DNA of 64,000 nucleotides from Alligator mississippiensis (GCF_030867095.1 NC_081828.1:218519978-218583977), one strand, 5' to 3'. Shown: positions 37,216 to 48,895, counted from the stretch's first letter. Numbers and translations: made by a program. Notes: generated by a model not told the origin, from the sequence alone.

Positions 37216-37724
37216 AACCATCATCTCAGCTCGACATAAGACTGCCCTCAACCCTGACACAACACAGACCTAACACCCAACACAGACCTACATGCACAGG
37301 TAAAGCAGGGGAACCACAGCAGGCAATGTCCTGCTTCTCTGAAATGTTGTGCTGGCTTCCAGTTCCTCCCTTGAACACTAGAGGTCAAAGCTCTACCATT
37401 TCCCTTGCACGCCTGCCCTTGTGTCTGTGAGCTCTGGATCTGCACAAACGCACATTCACAACAGTGGCTGATCGTTTCATTTTCTGGGAGAGAAGGGGAT
37501 TTTTGAACCATCGGTCTCCTCTTTACTTCCAGATTTGCAAGTTGGAACAGAGCTTGAACTCTTGTCTTCGGGACCCTCGTCTTCACCAGAAGAGAATCTG
37601 AATCTGTTTTACAAATAGAAGTATTCGGCTGAGGTCCCGGCCACCGTAAAGAAGCAGCAGCCTGAGAAAATGATGTAGAAGGCAGAGGGCTTTGTAAGAC
37701 AAACACAAGGTATGTTTTCTACAC

Positions 37725-37772
37725 AATGTGTGTGTATGTGTGTGCACATGTGTGTGTGTGTGTGTGTGGGTG
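37725..37772. repeat. (GT)n microsatellite, imperfect
   Basis: A run of gtgt with short interruptions. Confidence 0.85.
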
Positions 37773-38233
37773 TGTAGCTTGGCTAAATGTGAGAAAACGT
37801 GTCTGAGGAGCCGTGCAAGAATGTGCCGGCTAATTGCTGAAGGAAATGGGGGTGAGGAGGCTGAATCTGTCTCATAATTTGGCATGTGTATGTAAAAATT
37901 ATTTGACTTCCAGTCTAGAGAGGGGCTGAAACATCCAAGAGCCAAGAGCTAAGGGCTTTAGTAAAGATCTATTTCCGTTGTTGAAATAAGGTCAGGCTGT
38001 TTTATACAACTCTTGGCAACTTTAGTTCCTTTTGCAGCGTCCGGTGCTGACCATATGTCTTGTGGTGAGAAGAGTTTTAGCTAAAGCAAGACCAGGGATG
38101 GAGAGAACTGCAATACAAAATTAAGAATGTCTTATAATCAGTCATTGCCTACTGCACATGTGCATCTGGGCCTACACAAAGTTGTACTGTATCAGCATGC
38201 ATTGTCTTTCCGGTGTATAGTACATTTACAGGA

Positions 38234-38238
<5 letters not shown>

Positions 38239-38284
<46 letters not shown>
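38239..38284. repeat. (CA)23 microsatellite
   Basis: A perfect dinucleotide run. Confidence 0.97.
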
Positions 38285-38286
<2 letters not shown>

Positions 38287-38435
38287 TTCAAGGTTTTTGT
38301 CTCTTTAACCAGTCTCAAACCCATTGAAAACTAGATTTCTATCAGTGCCTCATTGTATGACTAGTTGGGGGAACTGGCTGTATTGTTAAAGTGTTTCTTA
38401 GGCCATCTGCTCTCATGCTAGGTTCTGTTTATTTC

Positions 38436-38740
38436 ATAGAATCACAGAATCATAGAAAATGAGGGTTGGAGGGAGCTCAGGAGGTTACATCTAGTCCAAC
38501 CCCCTGCTCCAAGCAGGACCAGCCCCAACTACATCATCCCAGCCAAGGATTTGTCTACCCAGGTCTTCAAAACCTCCAGGGATGGAGATCCCACCACCTC
38601 TCTGGGTAACCTGTCCCAGTGCTTCACCACCCTCCTAATGAGGAAGTGTTTCCTAATATCCAACCTCAGCTTACCTTGCTGCAACTTGAGCCCATTGCTC
38701 CTTGTCCTGTCATCTTCCACCAGTGGAAGGCTGCTATTAA
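38436..38740 (-). mobile_element. CR1 3' fragment
   Basis: The CR1 3' end in minus orientation (gaatcatagaaaatgagggt) reading into the coding C-terminus (KLRLDIRKHFLIRRVVKHWD). Confidence 0.8.
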
Positions 38741-40724
38741 ATTACCTACCTCTTTCAAAATGGCTGCCATCTTCCAGTGATCCCAGTGGATGTCTACCAA
38801 GGATAGCCTGTCCAGTTCAGTTAGGAGACCCAGCTGGAAAAGGAGGCAGTGAATATAAAGCCAGGGAATGGCTCAGATGAGGAAGTGCCTGTCAGTGGGA
38901 GATGGGCTCCTTGAATAGGGCCAGAAGCAGGGAAGTGAACTAACTTCTGGAAATTGCAGCTACCAGCAGAAAACGTTTCTCCTTTTGTTGTTTAGCCCCA
39001 GTTTCTTTGTTTGAGGAATAGAACTGTTCCCAGAGGTCAGTCCGGCTAGGTGAAGCCTGTGAGGGGATGTGATGCTATGCCATTGAGTGATGTGCTTAAT
39101 AAGTTGCGGGGCACTGAATCTGGTCCGACGTGACTGAGGCCAGAGACCATTCTTAATTAAACCATCCCCTTTCAAAACAACCATTGCATCCCATAGGTCT
39201 ACTTTAACCTGGAGGAAGATGGTCACTTCCTGGACTCCCAAGTGGGGAGAGGAGCACTGCAATGGTAAAGTGAATGGAGCAGGGACTCTCTCTGCTACAG
39301 GGAGTCAGTGCTCTTGTTCCCTTTGGAGAGACCGGAGAGTGCCCATCAGGCTGGATTGCACCACGCGTGACCCCAAACCCCGCTGAGAACAATAGGAAGC
39401 AGCAGCTATTGTCCAAAAGGCACTTTCTGTGTGGAGTTGAAGTAGAAGGCTTCAGCCTCTTGACAGAAGGCCTTTCCCTTCATAAATAATAATTTGCATG
39501 TGTAGGTAGGGGGGACTGTTAGTCCTTAAGAAAATGGTCTTCAAGTTCATGCTACTGCAGCGGTGTTGAACTGTGCAGGAGCTCTGCAGTGTGCCTGTTT
39601 AACAACCTTAGGGACCTCAGACCCACGAGTCTGCGCATCATAACCTTGACTTAAATTCCTAGTGTGCTTCCAGGGAAATGGTGCAATATGGGGAAGCATA
39701 GCCCACACTTTTGAAATCTAATGAAGGTGCTGAATCATGGCTTTTGGCACAGGACCCAATATTGCCTGAACTATGGAGCATGACTCCCCCCGCCCCCCCC
39801 CAATTCTTTTATATTTTTTCAAAAATGAGGTGTTTTAGGTAACATTAATATATTCTGTGGCCTTGAAATAGCCTTTATTCCCAGCCCCCAGCCACAAAAA
39901 TGCATGCTTGTCATCAGGAAGGGCAGATAAGACTGGATGAGAGATAGAAAACATCGTGTTGAGTACTTTGCCTCAGCCACATGGTGAATCCCAGCTGCAC
40001 CTTGAAAGCTACAGATTTCCTAGCATGGAACTGCTGAGTCCTCTGGCATTAAGTGATCAGCTTCTCAGAGCTCTTGTTTCAGGCTCTCAGCCGATACAGG
40101 CAGGTGACACTACATCCATTTACATATGAGCTTCCCTTCACAATCCTAAGGTTGAGACATGGTGACTGTAAAATGGATAGGGAGATTTTCTATGGCAAGG
40201 GAGAGACTTCTATGGTCAAGTCTAGTACTGTAACTTCTGAAGTGAGTGTGTGTGCATGGGGGGACGGGGCAGGGGTTGGCTGTAATGTTCCTGTTCTATG
40301 AATTAGTGATAATATTTGTGCATCCAAATTGCATTCACCATTTTTCTCTTTGAGATTGCCAGATTGAGTCAGAAAACTTCTAGTTCACCTTGTTATACTC
40401 ACAATACTTTCATTACTGCCAGCCGCAAAGTCCAGACTTGCATAAGCTCATTGCAGAGCCTGAAGAAGGCATACTCACCATTGCTTCATCACTTTTTATA
40501 TGATATATAGCCTCAGCTCTGACAATTAGATTGACTTGTCAGAGCGGCATTTAAAGGCAGCATTTTCTGGAAATGGGTTACAGATTAATTTTTTGCTATA
40601 AGAATTCCTCATTTATGAACACAGATGTTGCTACATGCTCCATAGCTTCAAAGGGAATAAAGAGGGTCTTTGTTCTGTGTTGCCAGGTTTGGAAATAACA
40701 TTGGTTTCATCCCAAATACTTCAG
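38741..40724. other. Region upstream of plus-strand GIMAP locus
   Basis: It should hold the promoter and any 5' UTR exon. One donor-like CTGAA|gtgagtg occurs at 40,240-40,251. Nothing firmer was seen. Confidence 0.3.
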
Positions 40725-40767
40725 CTGAAGATGGCAAATCAGAGGAGAGGTGAAGAAGTCGTCCATG
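40725..40767 (+). CDS. Predicted start exon of GIMAP8-like gene
   Basis: A candidate first coding exon. It is preceded by an acceptor-like ...acttcag at 40,718-40,724. ATG lies at 40,731 in a good context (aagATGg), followed by an open frame MANQRRGEEVVH plus one extra base, and a donor CATG|gtgagc at 40,768. The coding part is 37 nt, so it ends in phase 1, exactly what the AIG1 exon at 42,085 needs to continue in frame (split Ala codon). GIMAP genes are known to carry a short ATG exon upstream of one large GTPase exon, and this segment fits that position. A 5' UTR exon should lie further upstream but was not identified. No other in-frame ATG was found in the first AIG1 exon before its P-loop. 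The start is inferred from splice signals and phase only. Confidence 0.55.
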
Positions 40768-40871
40768 GTGAGCAAAAGAAATAAAGGAAAAGTTTCTGTT
40801 GGCCTTCTAAGATCAGCTTACGGCTTATTTTTAAATATATATGACAATAGATTTAAAACTGTTTGATTATC

Positions 40872-41015
40872 ATAGAATCATAGGGAATTTGGGATGGAAG
40901 GGATCCTAGGAGGTAATCTAATCCAACCCCCTGCTCAAAGCAGGACCATCCCCAACTAGATCATCCAAGCCAAGGCGTTATCTAGCTGGGTCTTCAAAAA
41001 CTCCTTGTTAATTGT
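40872..41015 (-). mobile_element. CR1 3' fragment in first GIMAP intron
   Basis: CR1 3' end (tcatagaatcatagggaatt, ggatggaagggatcctagga) between the start exon and AIG1 exon a. Confidence 0.75.
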
Positions 41016-41654
41016 TAGCGCTCATGAATACTGAGAGGTTGTCCAGCCAGTTACAGCTTGACTTCATCAATGCTATTTAGTTTACTATTTAAAGTCTTTT
41101 TGTTCAAAAGTGATAAATAAATACAAAGTATAAAACTAAACGTTTTACAGTAGCAACTCCATAGCGAAGATGGCTTTCACCGATGTTGGCCATATCCGCT
41201 AGTTTTTGCATGCCTCCCTTCTAGTCTGTGCTTGAAGCATGTGATGTATCTGAAAGAATTATAATGGGGAGAGGAAGATTTTTGATGAAAATTCTGTACC
41301 TCCAAGATTCAAAGATAAACCAAACTGTTAATTAAAACATAGCCTTCCTTGGGGTTCAGACTGGTCACTCATAATTCACAGCACAGAATAGAGAGAAAAG
41401 CCCCTGGCCCTCAAACGTTCACTGCCATGTTCAACTTTCCTCACTCTTGGACTCACTGGGATGCCTTGTGCTTGTAGTTGAGTACTTGTGTGAGGTTGTG
41501 GCTGGGATCCAGGCATAAACCTCCTGGCACAGCATGTTTAGACTCGGCAGCAGACAGGAGCACACTTCCGTTCTTATTGGTACATCCTTCCATTTGTTGG
41601 ACAATCACAATATGGAAATGCAGTAAACTAAGATACATGAATCATTTGTTAAAC

Positions 41655-41960
41655 ACCATTCATAGATTACAGAGTTGGAAGGGACCCAATGGATCATCGT
41701 GTCTGACCCCCTACCCCTGGCAGGAAAGAGGACCAAGGTCAGACGACCCCAGACAGGTGACTATCTAGCCTCCTCTTGAAGACCTCCAAGTTAGGTGATA
41801 GCACCATCTCTCTTGGAAGCCCGTTCCAGACTCTGGCCACCCTAATGGTAACAAATTTCTCCCTAATTTCTTCCTACTGTCTAACCTAAGTCTACTCTCC
41901 ACTAGTTTGTACCCACTATTCCTAGTAACTCCCTGGGAAACATTCACCCAGTTCGAGTTC
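41655..41960 (-). mobile_element. CR1 3' fragment upstream of AIG1 exon a
   Basis: CR1 3' end in minus orientation (gagttggaagggacccaatg, ggcaggaaagaggacc) reading into C-terminal coding words. The part from 41,712 on is duplicated at 48,651-48,895. Confidence 0.75.
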
Positions 41961-41964
41961 TCCT

Positions 41965-42045
41965 ACCTGCCATGGCAGGGGGTTGGACTTGATGATCTGT
42001 CAAGGTCCCTTCCAACCCTACAAACTATGAAACTACCTCTGTTTT
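41965..42045 (+). mobile_element. CR1 3' tail fragment
   Basis: ggggttggacttgatgatct and the CR1 tail in plus orientation, 40 bp before AIG1 exon a. Most of it (about 62 bp) is missing in unit b. Confidence 0.6.
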
Positions 42046-42084
42046 CTTGCTATGAATCTCTGAATCTGTCAAACCTGTTCCCAG

Positions 42085-42968
42085 CTGATCCAGGAGAAGG
42101 TAACTGCCACATTGGAGCATCAGAGCTGAGAATCATCCTTGTGGGGAGAACTGGAGCAGGGAAAAGCGCCACTGGAAACACCATCCTTGGTGAGACGGTG
42201 TTTAATTCCAGAGCCAGTCCAAAGTCAGTCACTGAGACTTGTGCCAAGGCAAGAGGCACCTGGAAAGGGAAGGAGGTTGTGGTTATTGATACTCCTGCCT
42301 TTTACAATACAACACACCCTGATAGAAATCCTTCACAAGAGATCAGTCGCTGCATCCAGCTCTCTTCCCCAGGCCCCCATGCTCTGGTGCTGGTAGTACC
42401 GTTGGGCCACTACTATGAAGAGGACAAGAAGTCAGTGGAGAAAGTACAGGAGATATTTGGAGAAGCAGCCCTGAAGCACACAATTGTCTTATTCACTTGG
42501 AAAGAGGAATTGGCAGATGAGCCCTTGAGTGAATACATAGAAGCCTCAGGTAAAGCTGATCTTCAGCAGCTCATTGAAGCGTGTGGGAATCGATACTGTG
42601 CTTTCAACAACAAAGCAGCAGGAGAAGACCGGGATGCCCAGCTCAGCGAGCTTATGGACATGATAGAGAGACTGATGCAGGAGCATGGAGGGCAATGCTA
42701 TGAGATTACGGAAGTAAAGGAATCAGGGGAGTCCTATAGGGAAGTGAAAGAGGGACCATACCGTTTTGATGAAAACTGTGCAAACACAGGAGAAGAATCA
42801 AGGACTGGGTCAGAAGAATTCAAGACAGAAAGGGCAGAGATGGACAAGGTCAATGAAGGGCAGCTGAGAGATCAAAAAAGCACGCTGACAGAGCCAGAGG
42901 AAAAAGAAAGAGGTTGTGATGAAGCCATGAGGAGAGTCAATGAAGAAGCTGTGGATGATGCTGGAAAA
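42085..42968 (+). CDS. AIG1 GTPase exon a of GIMAP8-like gene
   Basis: A large exon coding one GIMAP/AIG1 GTP-binding domain. The acceptor ttcccag precedes 42,085 and the donor AAA|gtaagc starts at 42,969. The length is 884 nt, entering in phase 1 and leaving in phase 0. Visible motifs in order are the P-loop GRTGAGKS followed by ATGNTILG, a G3-like DTPAF, the conserved GIMAP box SSPGPHALVLV...GHY..ED, a G4 position reading TWKEEL, and the G5-like CAFNNK, then a charged Glu/Lys-rich C-terminal region. GIMAP proteins are septin/TRAFAC-related GTPases of lymphocytes, usually on ER, lysosomal or Golgi membranes, where they affect survival and autophagy. The G4 motif has Trp where sister exon b has Arg (TRKEDL), so nucleotide binding may be altered. 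If the donor is not used, the frame stops at 43,001. Two CR1 fragments end just upstream. Confidence 0.85.
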
Positions 42969-43039
42969 GTAAGCAAAGTTCTTTTCACTCATATCTGTTG
43001 ATATAAGTCCAGGGCTCAAACTGTGCTGAATCTTTCTAG

Positions 43040-43093
43040 GCTGGCTCCTGGCAGGCTGCAGACTCTCCGGACTCACTGAAGTCAGAAGTAACT
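43040..43093 (+). CDS. 54-nt linker exon of GIMAP cassette a
   Basis: A predicted small exon between acceptor tttctag (AG at 43,038-43,039) and donor ACT|gtaagt (43,094). It is exactly 18 codons in phase 0, read in frame from the AIG1 exon and coding AGSWQAADSPDSLKSEVT. No stop interrupts it. The same exon with the same splice signals exists 6,857 bp downstream. Its product has no recognised fold and would extend the charged tail behind the GTPase domain. The exon is inferred from splice signals and phase. Confidence 0.5.
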
Positions 43094-43148
43094 GTAAGTC
43101 TCGAAGTTGCTGACATTTCCTTGACAATATGACAGAAAATTTAGCCCA

Positions 43149-43228
43149 GTGATTCTTAACTGGGGTGCAGCTGATTCAGAAAAGTTATTAGGGGTGCCTT
43201 GAGTCTAAAAAACATGAGAACCGCTGTT
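43149..43228. mobile_element. About 80-bp hAT MITE in GIMAP intron a
   Basis: The left end cagtgattcttaa and right end tgagaaccgctg form imperfect inverted repeats, flanked by atttagcc and ttttggcc (6 of 8). The same MITE lies at 50,006-50,085 in cassette b, so it predates the duplication. Confidence 0.5.
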
Positions 43229-44598
43229 TTGGCCAAGGCAAATGCTTTTTATGAGTGAGGAAAGAGCCTTAGACAGTTTACTGAACACCCCTCTTCTCAA
43301 GGGGTAGTTATTAAATACCAGCTTGGTTAACAACCTTACCACTTTTTGAGTGAACAGAGTGAAGGTGAGTTCTCGTGCTGCCCTGGCTGGGGAATGTCTC
43401 CCTTACAGGTCTTGTGGGGAGGGCAGGGCGTGCAAAGGATGGGGATTTTCCTCATGTGATACCGTCTTTTCCTCCAGCGCTGCCTCTTCCTTCAGGTAGT
43501 TAGAAACAGCTGTCTGTCCGTGACCAGCAAGCTGGGTTCAGTCGATCTCCTGGCAGAGGGGTGCTGTAAGGAAGGAACTGAAGTAGAATCCAGCTGTGGC
43601 TGGTCGGTTATTTCAAACTTCTCATTTGAGGCACATCCCTTCTCTCTGCCTCTGCCTACCTTCCTGCCCGAGTGGAAAGGGCTCAGCTGGGCCAGCGCAG
43701 GTAGAAGGGCTTGAGAGAGGAGGCAGGGACAGTGCAGGGAGCAGGCTAGAGTTTGGTAAGGACAAGAGAAATGGAGGAGAGGGCTTGGGAGGCAGAACTT
43801 CCCTCTATGTGCCCAATGGCACAGCTCTGAACACTTCCCGTCCTCTTCTGTGATGGTTCTTATCTCATGCCCATCACCAGGCTCCAGTACACACCACTTA
43901 AGATACCCACAAGCAAGGCTGTGTCCAGTTCAGTTTTACACATGACAACAGGCAAGGGTGCAGGAACACCTGGTCCCTCCATTGTGTACACGGCGTCGGT
44001 ATTGCTTGAGCAACGTTACGTTACTCAGAGCTTGGGCTCAGCTGTGCCCACCTCATTAAGTGCTGTTAGACAGCTACTCAGGGCAAGGATTGTGTTGGTT
44101 TGTTTCTTCTCCAGAAGTGGGATACAATGAAAAGTGACTGATTCGCATCTCACCGGCATGCAGGCCGGTTTTGGTTCAACTCCCCGTTGAGAAATGATGC
44201 AGTCCCAAACCAAGGCAGTCAGCAGCAAAGCTCTCCACTCTCTCCGAATCAGCCCGTTACTATCTCAGCTCAGAACTCCTGGGACGTTTCCTCACCTAGA
44301 TCTCAGCACAAGCTTTATTAAATTGACAGAGATGCCAGGAAGTTTGGGTTTTTTTCTTAATGGGCAGCAGTTTGGGAGGTCTGGTACGTGCATGGCTCAC
44401 TAAAAGGTTTCATTTTCTGCTACAGTCATTTCAGTACTCACCAAGAAGTGTAAATACATTCAAGAGGGACCCGATAGGAGGGGAGGCAAATTTCTTCCTT
44501 GAGCTCCTTCTGAAACTCCATACATGCATTTTTTTAAAATTTAAGATTACAATATCATTTTTCTTCTTATTAATGCATATTATTTATTATCATTACAG

Positions 44599-44647
44599 GT
44601 ATGTCAGCCATGTTTGCAGCCAAAAAAAGATGCGCCAACTCCGCCAG
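44599..44647 (+). CDS. 49-nt linker exon of GIMAP cassette a
   Basis: A predicted small exon with acceptor cattacag before 44,599 and donor CCAG|gtaaga after 44,647. It enters in phase 0 and leaves in phase 1, coding VCQPCLQPKKDAPTPP plus one base. It contains no in-frame ATG, so it is not a start exon. Its phase-1 exit fits the phase-1 entry of the next AIG1 exon at 48,942 and would make a Pro-rich hinge (DAPTPP) between two GTPase domains. The homologous exon in cassette b keeps reading frame and signals although several residues differ. Confidence 0.5.
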
Positions 44648-45287
44648 GTAAGAAAGCAACACTTGAGTCTCTGGTCTGGGGGAAAGGGCAGAAAAAGACT
44701 TGCAGGAAACATGACTCCAACACTCATCTCCCAGCTCTGTCCGCCCACTGGCCTTTCCTGAGCCCAACAAAAGGGGAAGGCGACAACCAAGTACACCTGG
44801 TTTTCCTGTAATGGCCACAGGAAATCTCTGCTCACTCCCAGCCTTTGAATGACATGGCTGCCCCACACTCTTCAACCAGGAGGGGACAATTCTTGGTTTC
44901 TAGTGGGTGGGATCAATTCTTAGTGCTCCTTGATGCAAATTCACTGGCTAGGATCTGGGTTTGTTCTGGCCCTGTGATGCTAAGCACCACCCTCTGGAAG
45001 CAGATGGACAAGGCAAGGTTCCCCAGTGAACATAATTATCTGAAAGCTTTACCCTGTCTTGACTGCAAGGGTAGGGCAAGCAGGGAACATCTACTGTGTA
45101 GTCTGCTCTGGCCCAGAGAGTGAGGAACAGAGACGATCTGTGGTTTGAGCTATTTCAAAATTCCCCTGTTAAGCACTGCTGCCATTTAAGGACCAGCAGA
45201 GTCCTGGCCCCTCTCCTGGTCCTGGCTGGGGATCTGAGGTAGAGGAGATGCCCCAGCCAGTGTTCAGTATATGACAGCCTCCTGATC

Positions 45288-45425
45288 ATAGATTCATAGA
45301 TGTTAGGGGCTGGAAGGGACCTTGCAAGATCATTGGGTCCAACCCCCCTGCACTAGGCAGGAAAGACAATTGGGGTCAGGTGACCCCAGTGAGGTGACCA
45401 TCCAGTCTCCTCTCATGAATCAGCT
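45288..45425 (-). mobile_element. CR1 3' fragment
   Basis: agattcatagatgttagggg and ggtccaacccccctgcac mark the CR1 3' end in minus orientation, within the unit-a-only segment. Confidence 0.7.
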
Positions 45426-45748
45426 GACTAATGAACTGTCACCGTCTGAAACCCTGCATCTCAGAGCAGAACAAACAGCAGCAGTGACCCCCCCACACCG
45501 CCGCGTGCTCCCCGTAGCACCTGGAGGGGGCTTAGTGCAGGAAGTCCCCTCTGTAGAGACCGAAGTCAGTGCTGGAGCCTGCCAGCTGGGTTGGTGAGGA
45601 GCTGTGGGAGCCAACTAGATCTTAGGGAAGGTTTGTACATATGGTTAAGATTAAACTTGACATGATTGCACACTTTTGCTGCTAGTGGTCATTGGCCACA
45701 TGGCCACTCTGGCCTCATGGTTGCACACTAGTGGCAGCCTGTGCAGTT

Positions 45749-45808
45749 GTTACTGCGCAGTCATTTAGTACTTGCTTGATTAAGTACTAAATGACTGTGC
45801 ACAGTAAC
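45749..45808. repeat. Palindromic MITE-like hairpin
   Basis: The left arm 45,749-45,773 and right arm 45,782-45,808 are reverse complements except for a 2-base indel (core gtcatttagtactt), with an 8-base loop. A related palindrome is at 52,101-52,165 and half of one at 48,615-48,650. It resembles the short palindromic MITEs known from crocodilian genomes, but the family was not verified. Confidence 0.5.
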
Positions 45809-48169
45809 TGGCATTGCTGTGCAGCCCCAAAGCCGCACAGCTATTTTTAGCACTACTGCGTAGTAGCAAAATGCTGCTGAGCAGTAGCTCGTTGCTACTG
45901 TGTAGTAGCATGTGTGTCATGGTTTGTTCCTGGCAATGCTGTGTCCCTGTCGCAATGAGCTGCAGCAATGTTGTTCATCATTGCAGCAATGTAGCGTCTC
46001 GTACAGGTGTGCCCTCCGACAGGAAGAAGGGATGAAAACCTGGCATCTGTAGCTGCGTGGAGCCCACTCCACTCAGACCCCTACCTCTCCTCTGAGTTAA
46101 GGGAGCTGGGGGCTGAAGTGTTTGGGGATTGTTTTTGAGTCTTTTCTTCATGCTTCCTACTGACCCTTGTGCTTCCAGTGCATCAGAGGTGCAGCTCCAG
46201 AAGGGGCATGGCACACCCAAGCCAGTGTACCAAGCCCGGCAACCCAAGGAATCGGCAAGGGAAGCTCTCACTTTTATGTTGGGGACTAACCAATTGCCCA
46301 TCAGGAGCCCCGTGCCCCCCCTCCCCACCATCTGGGCCTGCTCCCCCTTTACCTCCTGCTGCTTGGGGTCTGGGCCCGCTTCTCCGCTCCCTGCTACAGC
46401 GGTGGGGGGAGGGGAGGAGTCGGCCTGGGCCCGATGCAGGGGAGGATCACCTCGAGGGTGGGGAGAAGCTGACCCATGGCAGCAGCAGGAGCAGCGGGTC
46501 CAGGCTGACTCTGTGGCAGTGGGGGAACAGAAGGAGTGGGTGTGGGGAAGAAGGGGGGTTGGGAGAGGAGTGGGCCTGGGCCCGAGGAGGGGAGGAGGCC
46601 TGATCCTGAGCTGGGGGAGAAGCCGGCCTGCTGTGGCAGTGGGGGTGAGTAGCGGGCCCGGCCCGATATGACAGCAGCTGGGGGAGGGGGAGGGGCAAGC
46701 CTCTTCCCCTCTCGGCCCGGGCCCACTCCTCCCCCACCCCCCATCCTCCGCCCCTGTTGGCTCTGAGCCTGCTTCTCCTGTTCGCCTGCTGCTGCCGTGT
46801 TGGCTCAGGCCCGTGTCTCCCCCGTCGCAGTGGGCCTGCTTCTCCCGTGGCTCATGCTCGGTCCTCCTCTCCCTGCACATGGGGCCAGGGCCGAGGCACT
46901 CCTCCCCTCCCAACACCGCCATGGCATGCCCGCTATTCCCCCAACCTGTGTCAGGCCCACTCCTTCCCCCACCACCGCCATGTCATCCCACTTGGGGCCC
47001 TGCAGATGGTGATGATGGAAGGGGGAGGGGCAGGCCGAGCCCAGAGCCGTGGTCTCACCCCCCATCCTGCCCCCGTGGTGTCCCAACCACACTTGCCCCC
47101 CATGCTGCCGCCGAGGTCACCTGCAAGGAGGAAGGGAAGGGGCAGGCTGAGGTCCGCCCACTCCTGTTCAAACGCTTGTTCGCACTCCGATTTGCCAATC
47201 AGAGTGTGACTAAAGTGTTACGGACAGACAGACGTAGGCTTTTGTAATATTAGAATACCAGGGATTAGGGTCACAAGCCAATGAGTTAAGGAGAGCGGGA
47301 CAGACACAGGCAAATAAATGTTAACATTAAGATACACACACTTAGGATCTGGGTAACAAGAAGTAGGCAGCGATACTGTGGTGAAATCAGCCAAGAACAG
47401 GTAATTGGTAGAAAACATTAACATGATGATAGATATGCTTGAGCACGTTTAATCCTTCCACAACACTGGTAGGTTCCAAACCAGCCTCTGGTCCCATAAA
47501 CTGCTTAATTACCTCCTGCCCAGGCTCCATGCACGAGCCCTTGTGCTGCAGCTCACAGTCCTGGCTCTGCTCTCCTTCTAACTCTCTGGCCACATGTTTC
47601 CCTCACGGCTGCATGACTTACGCTACTCCTTCTGCTTACTCCTTCCCCGCACTACCTTCTGGGAGTTATAGTGCACATTGCAGTTTGGGGCATTGTAGTT
47701 CTCATTACAGCAGTATAGTATATGACGTTCAGCATCACTGCACATTACATCAGACAAGCATTTGATACAAAAAATGTCCCAAGAGCTCCATTCTCTTGTT
47801 AACCACAGCATCACACCGGGGGAGAGAGAAGTAAATTGCAAGAGGGCAGGATGTTTTCCGGAAGCAAATCAGTATTTATTAATTAGCTGGAATCAGCAGG
47901 CAGGCAGAGTGGTGGGGCAGGACAGGACAGCTAAGATGAACATAAAAGAGTACCTGTCTGGAAGGACAGGCCCCAGAAGATGTATCTGTTTTGCCTTCTT
48001 GGTATCTCTCTCTGGGGTTTGAAATCTCCAGTATTTGGGCGGTCAGGGGGCGGGGGGCTTTTTTATTGCCCTGGTGTTCTTTCTGCAGCTCAATTGCTCT
48101 GATGAATTCCTGATGGCTTGTTCCTTACCAGGTAAAAGCTACATACTTCACCTTTTCCTGCTCAGGACA

Positions 48170-48600
48170 GAGATCTAGGAGTCAGCACAGATAGTTTGTG
48201 AAAAACATCAGCTTCATGCTCAGCAGCCATCAAAAAGCAAACAAAATGTCATAGATTATTAAGAAGGGAATTGTAGACAATACTGAAAGTATTGCCATGA
48301 CCCTTTATAAGTCCACCCCTTGAATACTGGGCCCAATTCTGTCACCAGCCCTCAAAAATGATAGAGGAGATCTAGAGATGGTCCAGAGAAGGACAACAAG
48401 GGGGATGGAGGGGTTTTCCTATGAGGGGGAACTAAAGAAGCCAGACCTGGTCAGTTTAGAAAAGAGATGTTTGAAGGGAGATATGAGCAGGGTTTACAAA
48501 ACACCAAATGGGGAAGAGGAAGTGTATAGGGATTCATGTAGTATCTCTTACAGTATAACAACTAGGGGTCACAACATGAAACTAGTATGTAGAGGGTGCG
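48170..48600 (+). mobile_element. Old CR1/L3-like LINE fragment, unit a
   Basis: Decayed LINE C-terminal words (LEYWAQFCHQ-like, KKPDLVSLEKRCLKGDMSRV). Its homologue is at 51,660-52,080 in unit b, so it predates the duplication. Confidence 0.55.
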
Positions 48601-48650
48601 TCTACAAGGGATGCAACTGCGCAGTGGGTACTGCACATGTATTTAGTACT

Positions 48651-48895
48651 TCCCCTAGCAGGAAAGAGGACCGAGGTCAGACGACCCCGGCCAGGTGACT
48701 ATCTAGCCTCCTCTTGAAGACCTCCAAGCTAGGTGATAGCACCACCTCTCTTGGAAGCCCGTTCCAGACTCTGGCCACCCTAATGGTAACACATTTCTCC
48801 CTAATGTCGAACCTAAGTCTACTCTCCACTAGTTTGTACCCACTATTCCTAGTAACTCCCTGGGAAACATTCACCCATTTCAAGTCCTCCTACCT
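48651..48895 (-). mobile_element. CR1 3' fragment upstream of AIG1 exon b
   Basis: Duplicate of the CR1 piece at 41,712-41,960, beginning exactly at the tandem-duplication junction. Confidence 0.75.

Larger units (their letters stand above)
44735..48028 (+). other. Segment present only in unit a
   Basis: About 3.3 kb absent from unit b, bounded by atctcccag at its left and aatctccag at its right; unit b has a single atctcccag at 51,533. It contains a CR1 fragment (45,288-45,425), a palindromic MITE and a GC-rich stretch (46,040-47,240) with repeated gaggagtgggcctgggccc words in both orientations. The long ORFs there overlap on both strands, are of low complexity and are not credible genes. 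Confidence 0.6.
41712..48650 (+). repeat. Tandem duplication unit a
   Basis: The first copy of a tandemly repeated block: CR1 3' piece, AIG1 exon, 54-nt exon, MITE, 49-nt exon, old CR1/L3-like piece, left arm of a palindromic MITE. It aligns with 48,651-52,134 at a constant offset of 6,857 bp through the exon part. Unit a alone holds an extra segment at about 44,735-48,028. Confidence 0.85.

Noticed and set aside
45978-47247. Large GC-rich ORFs on both strands (up to 314 codons)
   Set aside because: They overlap in several frames on both strands, consist of Pro/Gly/Ala low complexity and lack motifs or splice context; a composition effect.
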